Shown here: positions 37,232-45,626 of the stretch, in pieces | Numbering within the stretch: the first letter of the stretch is position 1 | How the letters are laid out: each line of letters opens with the position of its first letter | Translations under genes and position numbers: made by a program | Notes under the pieces: generated by a model | Told to the model about the DNA's origin: nothing | The model's input: only the letters and a program-made list of their open reading frames with translations | Databases searched by the model: none | Assembly (NCBI GenBank): GCA_017550025.1 | Contig: JAFYLU010000071.1 | Coordinates: forward strand, 1-64,000 | Length of the DNA stretch: 64,000 bases | Direction: 5' to 3' | From: Bacteroidales bacterium | Lineage (GTDB): Bacteria > Bacteroidota > Bacteroidia > Bacteroidales > UBA932

Positions 37232-39076
37232 ATGAAACTGAACAGGGAGAACAGACTTCTCATCGGACTCTGCACAGCAGCAGCCATATTGATAGCAAAG
37301 CTTTTCAGCATCCAGATCCTTGACGACAAGTACAAGATGGACGCTGAAAACAACTCTATGGTTTACAGCACCATCTACCCTACAAGAGGTATCATCCATG
37401 ACAGGAACGGGGATATTCTCGTGGGCAACAAGGTAGCATATGACCTTCTTGTCACTCCGAAGGAGGTAGAGGAATTCGACACTCTCGCCTTCTGCGAAGT
37501 ACTGGATGTCACACCGGAATTCGTCAGGGAGAAGATGCAGGAATACCACAGGAACCGAAGAAGGATCGGCTACCAGTCCGTGGTGATGCTCAAGCAGCTT
37601 CCGCCGGAGACCTACATGAAATTCGCGGAGCTCGCATACAAGTTCCAGGGTTTCAGAGGACAGGCCAGAAGCATACGCGAATATCCTTTCAATGCCGGAG
37701 GAAACCTCCTCGGATATGTGTCCGAAGTCGATGCGGCATATCTGGCAAAGCATCCCGGAGAATACAAGTCCGGTGACTACGCAGGAAAGACCGGCATCGA
37801 GGCGGCGAGAGAGACCGAACTGCGAGGAGAGAAGGGACACAACATCTGGCTGCGCAACTCGCGCAACAGGATTGAATCAAGATATAAGGACGGAGAGCTT
37901 GATAAGGAAGCCGTTCCTGGCAAGGACATAACAACGACCATCGATGCAGAACTCCAGCACTACGGACAGCTGCTCATGGCCAACAAGGTCGGCAGTCTTG
38001 TAGCAATCGAACCATCGACAGGAGAAATCCTCACGATGGTATCAAGCCCCGGAATAGATGTAGAGATGCTTGCTGACATAGGACAGCATTATAAAGACAT
38101 CGCCTCCGATCCGTATAAGCCTATGTTCAACCGAGCTGTCCAGGCTTCATACCCTCCGGGATCAGTATTCAAGCTTGTGAACGGACTCATCGGACTACAG
38201 GAGGAGGTATTTACGCCTAACACCATGTACCCTTGCAGCATGGGATTCCACTTCGGACGCAACAAGCTCGGATGCCATGCGCACAAGTCGCCGCTCAACT
38301 TCGAGGAATCCATCATGATGTCATGCAATGCCTATTATTGCTACATCTTGAGAAGTCTGCTTGAAAACAGCAAGTACGGATCCATCGATGAGGCCATGGA
38401 CAAATGGAACGAGTATGTCAGGAGCTTTGGTTTCGGACAGAAACTCGGCAGCGACTTCCCGTCAGAGCTGGGAGGTAATATTCCAAACTCAAAATATTAC
38501 AACAAGGTCTACAGAAAGGGAGGATGGAAGGCCACTACCGTGATTTCGCTCTCCATCGGACAGGGAGAGATCGGATGTACTCCACTTCATCTTGCCAACC
38601 TTTGTGCAACCATTGCAAACAGAGGATTCTACTATATTCCGCACATCATCAAGGATTCGGAACATGTGGAGATCGATCCGAAATATAAGAAAAAGCAGTA
38701 CACCATGGTCGACACCACGCATTTCCCTAAAGTGGTAGGAGGAATGTACCGTGCTGTCAACAGCGGATTCGGCTCGGGCGGTACTGCGAGCATCGCTGCT
38801 GTCGAAGGACTCGAGATCTGCGGAAAGACAGGTACAGCCCAGAACCCGCATGGACATGACCACTCGGTGTTCATCTGCTTCGCTCCGAAAGATAATCCGA
38901 AGATTGCTGTAGCGGCATATGTGGAAAACGGAGGATTCGGCGCGACATGGGCAGCTCCGATAGCATCACTCCTTACGGAAATGTACCTTACAGGGGAGAT
39001 CCGCGAAGACAGGAAACCTCTTGAAGACAGGATTCTGAATGGAAATCTGATGGACAGGGTAAAAGTGAAGAAGTAG
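37232..39076 (+). CDS. mrdA: Penicillin-binding protein 2 (class B transpeptidase)
   Basis: A 614-residue monofunctional transpeptidase of the elongasome. N-terminal transmembrane helix (LLIGLCTAAAILIAKLFSIQ), pedestal domain (IYPTRGIIHDRNGDILVGNK, NLLGYVSEVDAAYL) and the catalytic motifs: SxxK in YPPGSVFKLVNGLIGL, SCN in IMMSCNAYYCY, KTG in ICGKTGTAQNPHG. Works with the glycosyltransferase RodA, encoded 2 nt downstream. Confidence 0.95.
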   Translation: MKLNRENRLLIGLCTAAAILIAKLFSIQILDDKYKMDAENNSMVYSTIYPTRGIIHDRNGDILVGNKVAYDLLVTPKEVEEFDTLAFCEVLDVTPEFVREKMQEYHRNRRRIGYQSVVMLKQLPPETYMKFAELAYKFQGFRGQARSIREYPFNAGGNLLGYVSEVDAAYLAKHPGEYKSGDYAGKTGIEAARETELRGEKGHNIWLRNSRNRIESRYKDGELDKEAVPGKDITTTIDAELQHYGQLLMANKVGSLVAIEPSTGEILTMVSSPGIDVEMLADIGQHYKDIASDPYKPMFNRAVQASYPPGSVFKLVNGLIGLQEEVFTPNTMYPCSMGFHFGRNKLGCHAHKSPLNFEESIMMSCNAYYCYILRSLLENSKYGSIDEAMDKWNEYVRSFGFGQKLGSDFPSELGGNIPNSKYYNKVYRKGGWKATTVISLSIGQGEIGCTPLHLANLCATIANRGFYYIPHIIKDSEHVEIDPKYKKKQYTMVDTTHFPKVVGGMYRAVNSGFGSGGTASIAAVEGLEICGKTGTAQNPHGHDHSVFICFAPKDNPKIAVAAYVENGGFGATWAAPIASLLTEMYLTGEIREDRKPLEDRILNGNLMDRVKVKK

Positions 39077-39078
39077 AA

Positions 39079-40605
39079 ATGAGAGATCTAGGAGGACATA
39101 GGGGAAGAGGTCTGGCGAAGACCATCGACTGGAAGCTGGTGATATGCTACCTGCTGCTCATCCTGATAGGATGGGCTAACATTTACGCATCCATCCATTC
39201 GTCAGAGCCTGCATCGGTATTCGATTTCGACAGCAGAAGCGGAAAGCAGTTCGTATGGATCATCACTGCATTCTGCATTGCAGCAATCATCCTCTTTGCC
39301 ATAAACCCGAGAGTATACGAGAGTATGTCCGTGCCTATATACCTCTTCGTCATGGCCTTGCTCATCGCCGTGATATTCCTTGGAATCGAAGTGAAGGGTT
39401 CGAGGTCATGGTTCGCATTCGGCGCCATAAGGTTCCAGCCCGCGGAAATATCGAAGATATCCACATCCCTGATGCTTGCGACGGTCATGAGCCAGCAGAA
39501 CTACAGGATAGGCAGGGCAAAAGACTTCATCGTCACAGCAATGATAATACTGGTGCCGATGCTCATCATCGTGCTTCAGAGTGAGACGGGATCCGCCCTT
39601 GTTTATGTAGGATTCCTGTTCATGCTGTACCGCGAAGGACTTTCAGGATGGCTGATCTTCCTTGTGGGAATGTCCATACTTTCATTCATCCTGACCCTTA
39701 CGGCATCGTCATATGTAGCAATTCTTGTAATTGTCGGCATTGCATCACTATGCATATGCCTCTATTCGGGAAGATTCAAGTGGTGGCTCATAGCAGGTAT
39801 TCCGCTGATTGTGCTGTTCGCCTTCGTCCCTACACTTATGAACATATGGACAGAGAGCCTTATAGGTGCGGAAGGTCTTGAGGCTCTTGCAGCTGCAGAG
39901 GGAGACTTCATTGCTGCCGGAGTCGAGATGCCGTTCACGATGAAGATAAAGCCGATCTACATACTTCTCGGATTTACCGGACTCTGCATCCCTGTCACAG
40001 CATATACTGCATATCGCGAAAGGAACATATTCTCGAACCTTGCGATAATCTCGATGCTTGCCGGTATAGCCCTCGTATTCTCGGCCGAATTCATCTTCAA
40101 CGATGTGCTTCAGGACCATCAGAGAAAACGTATCGAGGTGCTCTTGGGCATGAAGGAAGACCCTACCGGCGTGGGCTACAATGTCAACCAGTCGATGATT
40201 GCAATCGGTTCAGGCGGACTTACCGGAAAGGGCTACCTCAACGGCACGCAGACGACATACGGATTCGTTCCGGAGCAGAGCACGGACTTCATCTTCTGCA
40301 CAGTCGGAGAAGAATGGGGTTTCCTCGGTTCGACATTCGTCATCCTGCTGTATGTGTTCCTCATATGGAGGATCATCAGGAACGCAGAACGAAGCAGGGA
40401 GGCATTTACGCGCATCTACGGTTATTGCGTGGCATGCTGCATATTCATGCACCTGTTCATCAACATAGGCATGACCATCGGACTTATGCCGGTGATCGGT
40501 ATTCCTCTGCCGTTCGTGAGCTATGGAGGATCATCCCTCTGGGGATTCTCGGCACTGCTCTTCATATTCATAGCATTGGACAGAAACGAAAGGAAGTATT
40601 TCTAG
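39079..40605 (+). CDS. rodA: Peptidoglycan glycosyltransferase RodA (SEDS family)
   Basis: A 508-residue multispanning SEDS protein (about ten helices) that polymerises lipid II during elongation. Family segments: KGSRSWFAFGAIRFQPAEISK, LQSETGSALVYVGFLFMLYREG, TEQSTDFIF-type VPEQSTDFIFCTVGEEWGFLG and the C-terminal GIPLPFVSYGGSSLWGF. Longer than E. coli RodA because of a loop around residues 250-300 (LIGAEGLEALAAAEGDFIAAG...), usual for Bacteroidetes. Last gene of the elongasome operon. Confidence 0.95.
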   Translation: MRDLGGHRGRGLAKTIDWKLVICYLLLILIGWANIYASIHSSEPASVFDFDSRSGKQFVWIITAFCIAAIILFAINPRVYESMSVPIYLFVMALLIAVIFLGIEVKGSRSWFAFGAIRFQPAEISKISTSLMLATVMSQQNYRIGRAKDFIVTAMIILVPMLIIVLQSETGSALVYVGFLFMLYREGLSGWLIFLVGMSILSFILTLTASSYVAILVIVGIASLCICLYSGRFKWWLIAGIPLIVLFAFVPTLMNIWTESLIGAEGLEALAAAEGDFIAAGVEMPFTMKIKPIYILLGFTGLCIPVTAYTAYRERNIFSNLAIISMLAGIALVFSAEFIFNDVLQDHQRKRIEVLLGMKEDPTGVGYNVNQSMIAIGSGGLTGKGYLNGTQTTYGFVPEQSTDFIFCTVGEEWGFLGSTFVILLYVFLIWRIIRNAERSREAFTRIYGYCVACCIFMHLFINIGMTIGLMPVIGIPLPFVSYGGSSLWGFSALLFIFIALDRNERKYF

Positions 40606-40624
40606 ACATACATTCATAATGATA

Positions 40625-40663
40625 CAGCCGTCTTGAAGACATCGGGTGCTTTCAAGACGGCTG
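40625..40663. terminator. Hairpin terminator between rodA and ahcY
   Basis: Perfect 13-bp stem, CAGCCGTCTTGAA (40625-40637) and TTCAAGACGGCTG (40651-40663), between convergent genes. The trailing T content is modest on both strands, so efficiency is uncertain. Confidence 0.7.
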
Positions 40664-40686
40664 CATTCAGTATATGTAATCGTATA

Positions 40687-41940
40687 TTATTCGCCGAAGA
40701 GATAACGATGCTGCTCCGGAGTGAGGACATCTATCTCGCAGCCCCAGTATGAAAGCTTGCGTCTTGCAACCTCCTGATCGATCTCCAGAGGAACATCATT
40801 CACCATCTGACCAGGCTCACGTGACACCTTTTCGTGATTCTCGACGAGATACCTCGCGCTGAGGGCCTGGATTGCAAAAGACATGTCCATGATCTCCGCA
40901 GGATGTCCGTCGCCTGCCGCAAGGTTCACCAGACGGCCTTCAGCAATCACATATAGCTTGTTTCCGTTCTCGAGAGCATATCCGATGATGTTCTTTCTCG
41001 CAGGCTTCACCTCGACAGCCATCTCGCGGAGGCATGCCACATCCACCTCGCAGTCGAAATGACCGGCATTGCAGCAGATGGCGCCGTCCTTCATCTTGAG
41101 GAAATGCTCCTTCACGATCACGCCATCGCAGCCTGTCACTGTGACGAAGATATCGCCTATGGCAGCTGCCTGTTCCATCTTCATGACCTTGAATCCATCC
41201 ATAACGGCCTCCATTGCCTTGATCGGATCCACCTCGGTCACAATCACTTCCGCACCAAGACCCTTCGCCCTCATGGCAACACCCTTGCCGCACCAGCCGT
41301 AACCGGCAACGACAACATTCTTTCCGGCCACAATGAGGTTGGTGGTACGGTTGATTCCATCCCATACCGACTGTCCTGTGCCGTAACGGTTATCAAAAAG
41401 ATGCTTGCAGTCAGCATTGTTCACAAGCATCATAGGGAACTTGAGAGCCTTTGCCTTATTGAGCTGGACGAGGCGGAGAATACCTGTAGTTGTCTCCTCG
41501 CAGCCTCCGATCACTTCCGGAATAAGGTCCACATATTCTGTGTGCATAAGATTGACAAGGTCACCGCCGTCGTCAATGATGATGTTCGGACCGACCTCGA
41601 GTACTCTTCTGATATGCTCCTCATATTCCTCAGGTGTGGCATCGTACCATGCGAATACATTAAGTCCGGCCTCCACAAGGGCTGCAGCCACATCATCCTG
41701 TGTTGAAAGCGGGTTACTTCCGGTCACATACATTTCTGCACCACCGGCAGCGAGCACCTCACAAAGATATGCAGTCTTTGCCTCGAGATGAACAGAAAGC
41801 GCCACCTTCTTTCCCTTGAACGGAAGCGTGCGACGGAACTCCTCTTCCAGTCCGTTGAGAAGAGGCATATGATGCTTTACCCAATCTATCTTCAGGCGGC
41901 CTTCCTGCCAGAGCTGAAGATCACGAATTTCACTTGCCAT
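40687..41940 (-). CDS. ahcY: Adenosylhomocysteinase
   Basis: A 417-residue NAD-dependent hydrolase that splits S-adenosylhomocysteine into adenosine and homocysteine. Motifs: ALSVHLEAKTAYLCEVLAAGGAEMYVTGSNPLSTQDDVAAAL-type start, the NAD loop VVVAGYGWCGKGVAMRAKGLGAEVIVTEVDP, and the C-terminal lysine/tyrosine dimer arm (LSYWGCEIDVLTPEQHRYLFGE). Compact form without the ~40-residue insert seen in many AhcY. Start at 41940 (MASEIRDLQLW) rather than the upstream in-frame ATG, which would precede the promoter. Confidence 0.94.
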   Translation of the reverse strand: MASEIRDLQLWQEGRLKIDWVKHHMPLLNGLEEEFRRTLPFKGKKVALSVHLEAKTAYLCEVLAAGGAEMYVTGSNPLSTQDDVAAALVEAGLNVFAWYDATPEEYEEHIRRVLEVGPNIIIDDGGDLVNLMHTEYVDLIPEVIGGCEETTTGILRLVQLNKAKALKFPMMLVNNADCKHLFDNRYGTGQSVWDGINRTTNLIVAGKNVVVAGYGWCGKGVAMRAKGLGAEVIVTEVDPIKAMEAVMDGFKVMKMEQAAAIGDIFVTVTGCDGVIVKEHFLKMKDGAICCNAGHFDCEVDVACLREMAVEVKPARKNIIGYALENGNKLYVIAEGRLVNLAAGDGHPAEIMDMSFAIQALSARYLVENHEKVSREPGQMVNDVPLEIDQEVARRKLSYWGCEIDVLTPEQHRYLFGE

Positions 41941-41979
41941 TTTGTATAATATGTTTATCTGTTTGCGTATAAATCGGGG

Positions 41980-41987
41980 CAAAGATA
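41980..41987 (-). promoter_or_regulatory. Promoter -7 element of ahcY
   Basis: TATCTTTG on the minus strand, 40 nt upstream of the ahcY start. I see no SAH riboswitch-like structure in the leader. Confidence 0.55.
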
Positions 41988-42058
41988 AGTTTTTTTGACC
42001 ACATAAACGGTTTTTTTGCCACAATGGGCAAATTTTAGCCAATTGCCGGCAGAAACTC

Positions 42059-42089
42059 TTGGCAGTTCAAACGGATATGGATACTTTTG
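42059..42089 (+). promoter_or_regulatory. Promoter of fabG
   Basis: TTG (42059-42061), 20-nt spacer, TACTTTTG (42082-42089): a good Bacteroidetes promoter, 21 nt upstream of the ATG. Confidence 0.65.
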
Positions 42090-42110
42090 CATCCGTCAAA
42101 CTAAATAACC

Positions 42111-42857
42111 ATGGGAATACTGACCGGTAAGACAGCTCTCGTAACAGGTGCGACAAGAGGCATCGGAAGAGCAATAGCATTGAAATTCGCCTCCGAAGGG
42201 GCAGATATAGCATTCACATACAGATCACAGCATGAAGCAGCCAGGACTCTCGTCGAGGAGATCGAGGCTATGGGAGTGCGCGTAAAGGCATATACTTCCG
42301 ATGCAGCCGACTTCGCACAGGCACATGAAGTGGTGGAGGATGTGAAGGCCACATTCGGAAGGATCGACATACTGGTGAACAACGCTGGCATAACAAAAGA
42401 CGGACTCATGATGCGCATGGATGAGGCGCAGTGGGATGCGGTGATCGATACGAATCTCAAGTCTGCATTCAATTTCATCCACGCCTGCACACCGATAATG
42501 GCACGCCAGAGAGGCGGAAGCATGATCAACATGTCATCAGTGGTTGGTGTTTCCGGAAATGCCGGACAATGCAACTACTCCGCATCGAAGGCCGGACTCA
42601 TTGGACTGACAAAGTCCATCGCCAAGGAAATGGGGCCTCGCGGAATAAGGGCAAACTGCATAGCGCCCGGATTCATCGGCACCGACATGACCGAAGCCCT
42701 GCCTGAAAACATCCGTCAGGAATGGGAGAAGCAGATTCCGTTGAGACGAGCAGGCAAGCCGGAAGATGTAGCAGGCGTTGCTCTCTTCCTCGCAAGCGAC
42801 ATGTCAGTATATGTGACAGGACAGGTCATCAACTGCTGCGGCGGAATGAACTGCTAA
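42111..42857 (+). CDS. fabG: 3-oxoacyl-[acyl-carrier-protein] reductase
   Basis: A 248-residue short-chain dehydrogenase/reductase that reduces 3-oxoacyl-ACP with NADPH in fatty acid elongation. Cofactor motif TGATRGIGRAIALKFASEGA, NNAGITKDGLMMRM, catalytic Ser in INMSSVVGVSGN, YxxxK in NYSASKAGLIGLTKSIAKE, and the C-terminal VTGQVINCCGGMNC (family VTGQTLHVNGGM). It stands alone, not in a fab cluster, so another SDR substrate is possible. Confidence 0.88.
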   Translation: MGILTGKTALVTGATRGIGRAIALKFASEGADIAFTYRSQHEAARTLVEEIEAMGVRVKAYTSDAADFAQAHEVVEDVKATFGRIDILVNNAGITKDGLMMRMDEAQWDAVIDTNLKSAFNFIHACTPIMARQRGGSMINMSSVVGVSGNAGQCNYSASKAGLIGLTKSIAKEMGPRGIRANCIAPGFIGTDMTEALPENIRQEWEKQIPLRRAGKPEDVAGVALFLASDMSVYVTGQVINCCGGMNC

Positions 42858-42911
42858 ACTTTACAGAAGAAAACTACACACAATAGTATTTGCACAAAAA
42901 CCCAAACCTTG

Positions 42912-42957
42912 CCTCCCGTATGATGCGAATCGTATGGGAGGTTTTTCTGTTTTTTAA
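42912..42957 (+). terminator. Rho-independent terminator of fabG
   Basis: CCTCCCGTATGAT (42912-42924), GCGA loop, ATCGTATGGGAGG (42929-42941; 13 pairs with two G-U) followed by a T-rich run. Confidence 0.88.
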
Positions 42958-43013
42958 ATGTTGTTTTTCCTTTTTTTAAACACCTTCTGCCTTCTTTTGC
43001 ATTAATTGCAGGC

Positions 43014-43775
43014 ATGAAACAGATGATTACAGAAGGGCTCTCCCTGCTTGCCGATCTTATACTGCCCAGGACATGCATAACATGCGGACAAAGACTGCTG
43101 ATGTACGAACAGCATCTTTGTCTGAAGTGTCTTATGGACATGCCACTGACCTATTTCTGGCAGAGGTCGCATAACCCGATGGCTGACAGGTTCAACGAGG
43201 TCATCCAGAAGAGCATTGCAGGATGTACGGCTCCGCACGAGCCATATGCATATGCAGCAGCCTTGTTCAGTTACAGAAGCGACGGATCATACAGGCAGAT
43301 CCCGTATCAGATCAAATACCACGGCAACACAGAAGCCGGCAGACATTTCGGCAGGATGCTCGGACGGAAGCTGGCATCATCTGACTACCTGAAAGATGTG
43401 GACATGATGATTCCTGTCCCGCTACATTGGACCAGGCAATGGCAGAGAGGCTACAACCAGGCGGAAATGATTGCCGAAGGTGCAGCATCCGTGATGAACG
43501 CCCCCATGAGGACTGATATGATTGTCAGGAGAAGAAGGACAAAGACACAGACAAGACTGGACATAGAAGGCAAGGAGCGGAATGTAGCAGGAGCATTTGA
43601 GTTCCGTAAAGACCGACTGCCGGAGAATGGCAGCACCATCCGTCACATCCTGCTTATAGATGACGTATTCACCACGGGTTCAACCTTGCATGCATGCTTT
43701 GTCGCGTTGCGGTCTGTCTTCCCGCCGAGCGTTAGAATCAGCGTCGCTACACTGGGGTTTGTAGGAGGGGGCTAA
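43014..43775 (+). CDS. comF: ComF family phosphoribosyltransferase-like protein
   Basis: A 253-residue protein with an N-terminal zinc ribbon (CITCGQRLLMYEQHLCLKC) and a PRTase domain (PLHWTRQWQRGYNQAEMIAEG, and the PRPP loop ILLIDDVFTTGSTLHACFVAL). ComF proteins are linked to DNA uptake; the exact activity is unknown and the gene is found in many non-competent bacteria. Last core gene before a repeat-rich accessory stretch. Confidence 0.88.
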   Translation: MKQMITEGLSLLADLILPRTCITCGQRLLMYEQHLCLKCLMDMPLTYFWQRSHNPMADRFNEVIQKSIAGCTAPHEPYAYAAALFSYRSDGSYRQIPYQIKYHGNTEAGRHFGRMLGRKLASSDYLKDVDMMIPVPLHWTRQWQRGYNQAEMIAEGAASVMNAPMRTDMIVRRRRTKTQTRLDIEGKERNVAGAFEFRKDRLPENGSTIRHILLIDDVFTTGSTLHACFVALRSVFPPSVRISVATLGFVGGG

Positions 43776-43785
43776 ACCAGATAGT

Positions 43786-43892
43786 GTGCGGAGATTGGGC
43801 TCGGGGTACAAAGCAGGCTGCGCGAGCCCTTCGGCGCAGCTAGCGCAGCTTGCTTTGAGCGGCTGGCCGGCGTACTTGCCAGCCGCGGTGCC
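43786..43892. repeat. Structured intergenic repeat, copy 1
   Basis: About 107 nt, related to the copy at 44030-44126. Shared features: a GGAGATTxGGCTCG start, an outer stem CAAAGCA/TGCTTTG around a GC-rich CGAGCCCTTCGGCGCAG core, then a hairpin GCGGCTGG/CCAGCCGC with a CCGGCGTAyTTG loop. Copy 1 carries an extra CGCAGCTAG duplication in the core. No coding potential seen. Confidence 0.8.
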
Positions 43893-44029
43893 TGATTACA
43901 CCATACTCCCACCATCTAAATCGTGGGCTGTCCATAAAAAGGGCGGTTCTGGTGGATAGGATGGTCAGTTTGAGGTTTCTGCCCTCGAAAAGGGTCACTC
44001 TGATTGACAGGGCACAACAAATGAGAGAG

Positions 44030-44126
44030 TTCGGAGATTTGGCTCGAGACACAAAGCAGCGTAGCGAGCCCTTCGGCGCAGCTTGCTTTGAGCGGCTGGC
44101 CGGCGTATTTGCCAGCCGCGTTGCCT
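44030..44126. repeat. Structured intergenic repeat, copy 2
   Basis: Second copy of the two-hairpin repeat, about 97 nt, direct orientation, 240 nt from the first. Sequence changes in the loop keep the stems paired. After it, CTGACCA and TGGTCAG (about 44129-44167) form a further stem. Confidence 0.8.
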
Positions 44127-44180
44127 CTCTGACCAAGTGTCCGGTCTCACAATCGTGAAGTGGTCAGGGAAAGGCTTCAT

Positions 44181-44300
44181 TTTCTAGCCATTAAGCGCAA
44201 ATGGTCTTCGATTTCCAAGAAAAGGCCTATATTTCTGGAAGTTAGCAGCAAAATGTTATCAACTTCCAAGGAAATGGGCATTTTTCTGGAAGTTACAGGG
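44181..44300. repeat. 51-bp-period palindromic tandem repeat upstream of the RAYT gene
   Basis: TTTCTrG begins at 44181, 44232 and 44283, and TTCCAAG at 44213 and 44264: exact 51-bp spacing, with the first unit degenerate and partial. Each full unit is an imperfect palindrome, e.g. AACTTCCAAGGAAA pairing with TTTTCTGGAAGTT around a short loop (44261-44294). The array ends about 20 nt before the RAYT start codon, a REP-like arrangement. Confidence 0.75.
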
Positions 44301-44319
44301 GATATTAAACACAAAATAT

Positions 44320-45252
44320 ATGAAGAAGGATTTTAGTGCTCTGAGTTTTTCGGAGAAGGAGAGGATTTGTGAAAGTATATATATCAGCCATGGACCATAT
44401 TGGCATATCTATACTGACGGGACCAGGATGCAGAACATATTCTGCTGTGATAAGGACTTCGTGACTGGAATGTGGTGTCTGGCGGCAGGAGTACATTTGT
44501 GCAAGGGGGTAGTGATGCTCACGTTCGAGTTAATGGCCAACCACGTACATCTAATTCTGGCTGGCAAACCAGAGGATTGCATTAAAGCATTCGACCTGTT
44601 CGCGGCAAGACTAAAAAAGGCGTTTCCCAAAAGGGAGCGAGCAATCGATTGGAGCCAGTTCAAAATGGAGATGCTACAGATAGAAAGTCTCCAGGCACTG
44701 CGAAATGAAATCATCTATGTCAATCGAAATGCGTTTGTAGCCAAGCCTTCTTACACTCCAGACTCATATCCTTGGGGAGGAGGATGCACATATTTCTGCC
44801 CATGGCTTAAACATCTCAAGCCTGTTCCTTTTGCGGAACTGCCCATCCTGACACAAAGAGGAATCCTCCATACAAGGGATATCGCCCCATTTGCTGACTT
44901 GAAAGAAATCAATTCAATGCCATTCATCCCATCCTTCTGCGACATCCAGCTCGGAGAAAGCATGTTCAGAGATGCCAGGAGCTACTTCAACTCACTCACC
45001 CGCAATGCCGAAGCATTCAGCCAGATAGCATCCCGACTCAAAGACGCAATTTTCCTCACCGACGAGGAACTCTACTCAGTCATATGCTCGCACATCAGCA
45101 AGGAGTACTCCGTCAAGATCCCATCACAGCTCAGTGCCCAGCAAAAGATCGACACCGCCCGCCACATGCACTTTGGCTACAACGCCACCAACCAGCAGCT
45201 CAGAAGAATGCTTCGCCTGGACATAGCGATTCTGGAGGCACTCTTTCCATAA
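44320..45252 (+). CDS. REP-associated tyrosine transposase (RAYT)-like protein
   Basis: A 310-residue Y1-HUH protein. The HUH pair is His75 and His77 in LMANHVHLIL, the family's typical PNHVHLLL site. The candidate nucleophile is Tyr133 in NEIIYVNRNAF, aligned with the RYIHxNPV region of TnpA_REP, followed by SYPWGGG (family YPWSS). The C-terminal ~100 residues (Leu/His-rich, QQLRRMLRLDIAILEALFP) resemble a helical DNA-binding part. RAYTs are single-copy domesticated relatives of IS200 transposases linked to REP palindromes; palindromic repeats lie on both sides here. No IS ends seen. Confidence 0.8.
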   Translation: MKKDFSALSFSEKERICESIYISHGPYWHIYTDGTRMQNIFCCDKDFVTGMWCLAAGVHLCKGVVMLTFELMANHVHLILAGKPEDCIKAFDLFAARLKKAFPKRERAIDWSQFKMEMLQIESLQALRNEIIYVNRNAFVAKPSYTPDSYPWGGGCTYFCPWLKHLKPVPFAELPILTQRGILHTRDIAPFADLKEINSMPFIPSFCDIQLGESMFRDARSYFNSLTRNAEAFSQIASRLKDAIFLTDEELYSVICSHISKEYSVKIPSQLSAQQKIDTARHMHFGYNATNQQLRRMLRLDIAILEALFP

Positions 45253-45626
45253 GCCGCCCTCCACAGAAGGAGCGTAGTCGTAAGAGATGCCCGGTCGGAG
45301 CTGGGCATGACGAAACGAACAGACGAACATGACGACCCACCAGTCATTGCCGGCTGCAACCGGCAATCTCACAAACCCAACCGTCATCCATGAACTGATC
45401 GGGAATCTAAAAAAGGCACCCAGTCATAGACCGGATGCCTGCGAAATTTCTGTTTGGATTCTTTCGCTTCGTTCAAGCGACTTTATCGATTAGACCGATC
45501 AAACCAGTAAGAACGCACGGGGCGACACGCCCCTTCGGTCTCGCGCCTGGCGCGAGAGGAAAGACGCAAAACGCATATTCAGTCAATCCCGCAAAGCAGG
45601 GATTGACTGAACACGCTGATTAAAAG
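45253..45626. other. Gene-free stretch with several hairpins
   Basis: No coding region found. Besides the two-palindrome element at 45285-45369, it holds a hairpin near 45415-45440 (AGGCACC/GGATGCCT), GGGGCG/CGCCCC (about 45519-45533), CTCGCGCC/GGCGCGAG (about 45540-45556) and CAGTCAATCCC/GGGATTGACTG (45580-45609). The last is placed to terminate the leftward lipoprotein gene but lacks a T-run. Confidence 0.6.
45285..45369. repeat. Two-palindrome REP-like element, copy 1
   Basis: Palindrome A: ATGCCC (45287-45292) / GGGCAT (45303-45308) followed by GACG. Palindrome B: ATTGCCGG (45346-45353) / CCGGCAAT (45360-45367) followed by CT. The same two palindromes in the same order occur at 47569-47630. 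Lies 33 nt after the RAYT stop. Confidence 0.7.

Noticed and set aside
41941..41990. SAH riboswitch before ahcY
   Set aside because: The leader after the promoter is only about 35 nt, too short for the aptamer.
44320..45252. Ordinary IS200/IS605 insertion sequence
   Set aside because: The protein is twice the length of IS200 TnpA, and there are no subterminal hairpin ends or TnpB; the RAYT assignment fits better.
43786..45609. CRISPR array
   Set aside because: The repeats are few, palindromic and of unequal spacing, without spacers of constant length or cas genes.
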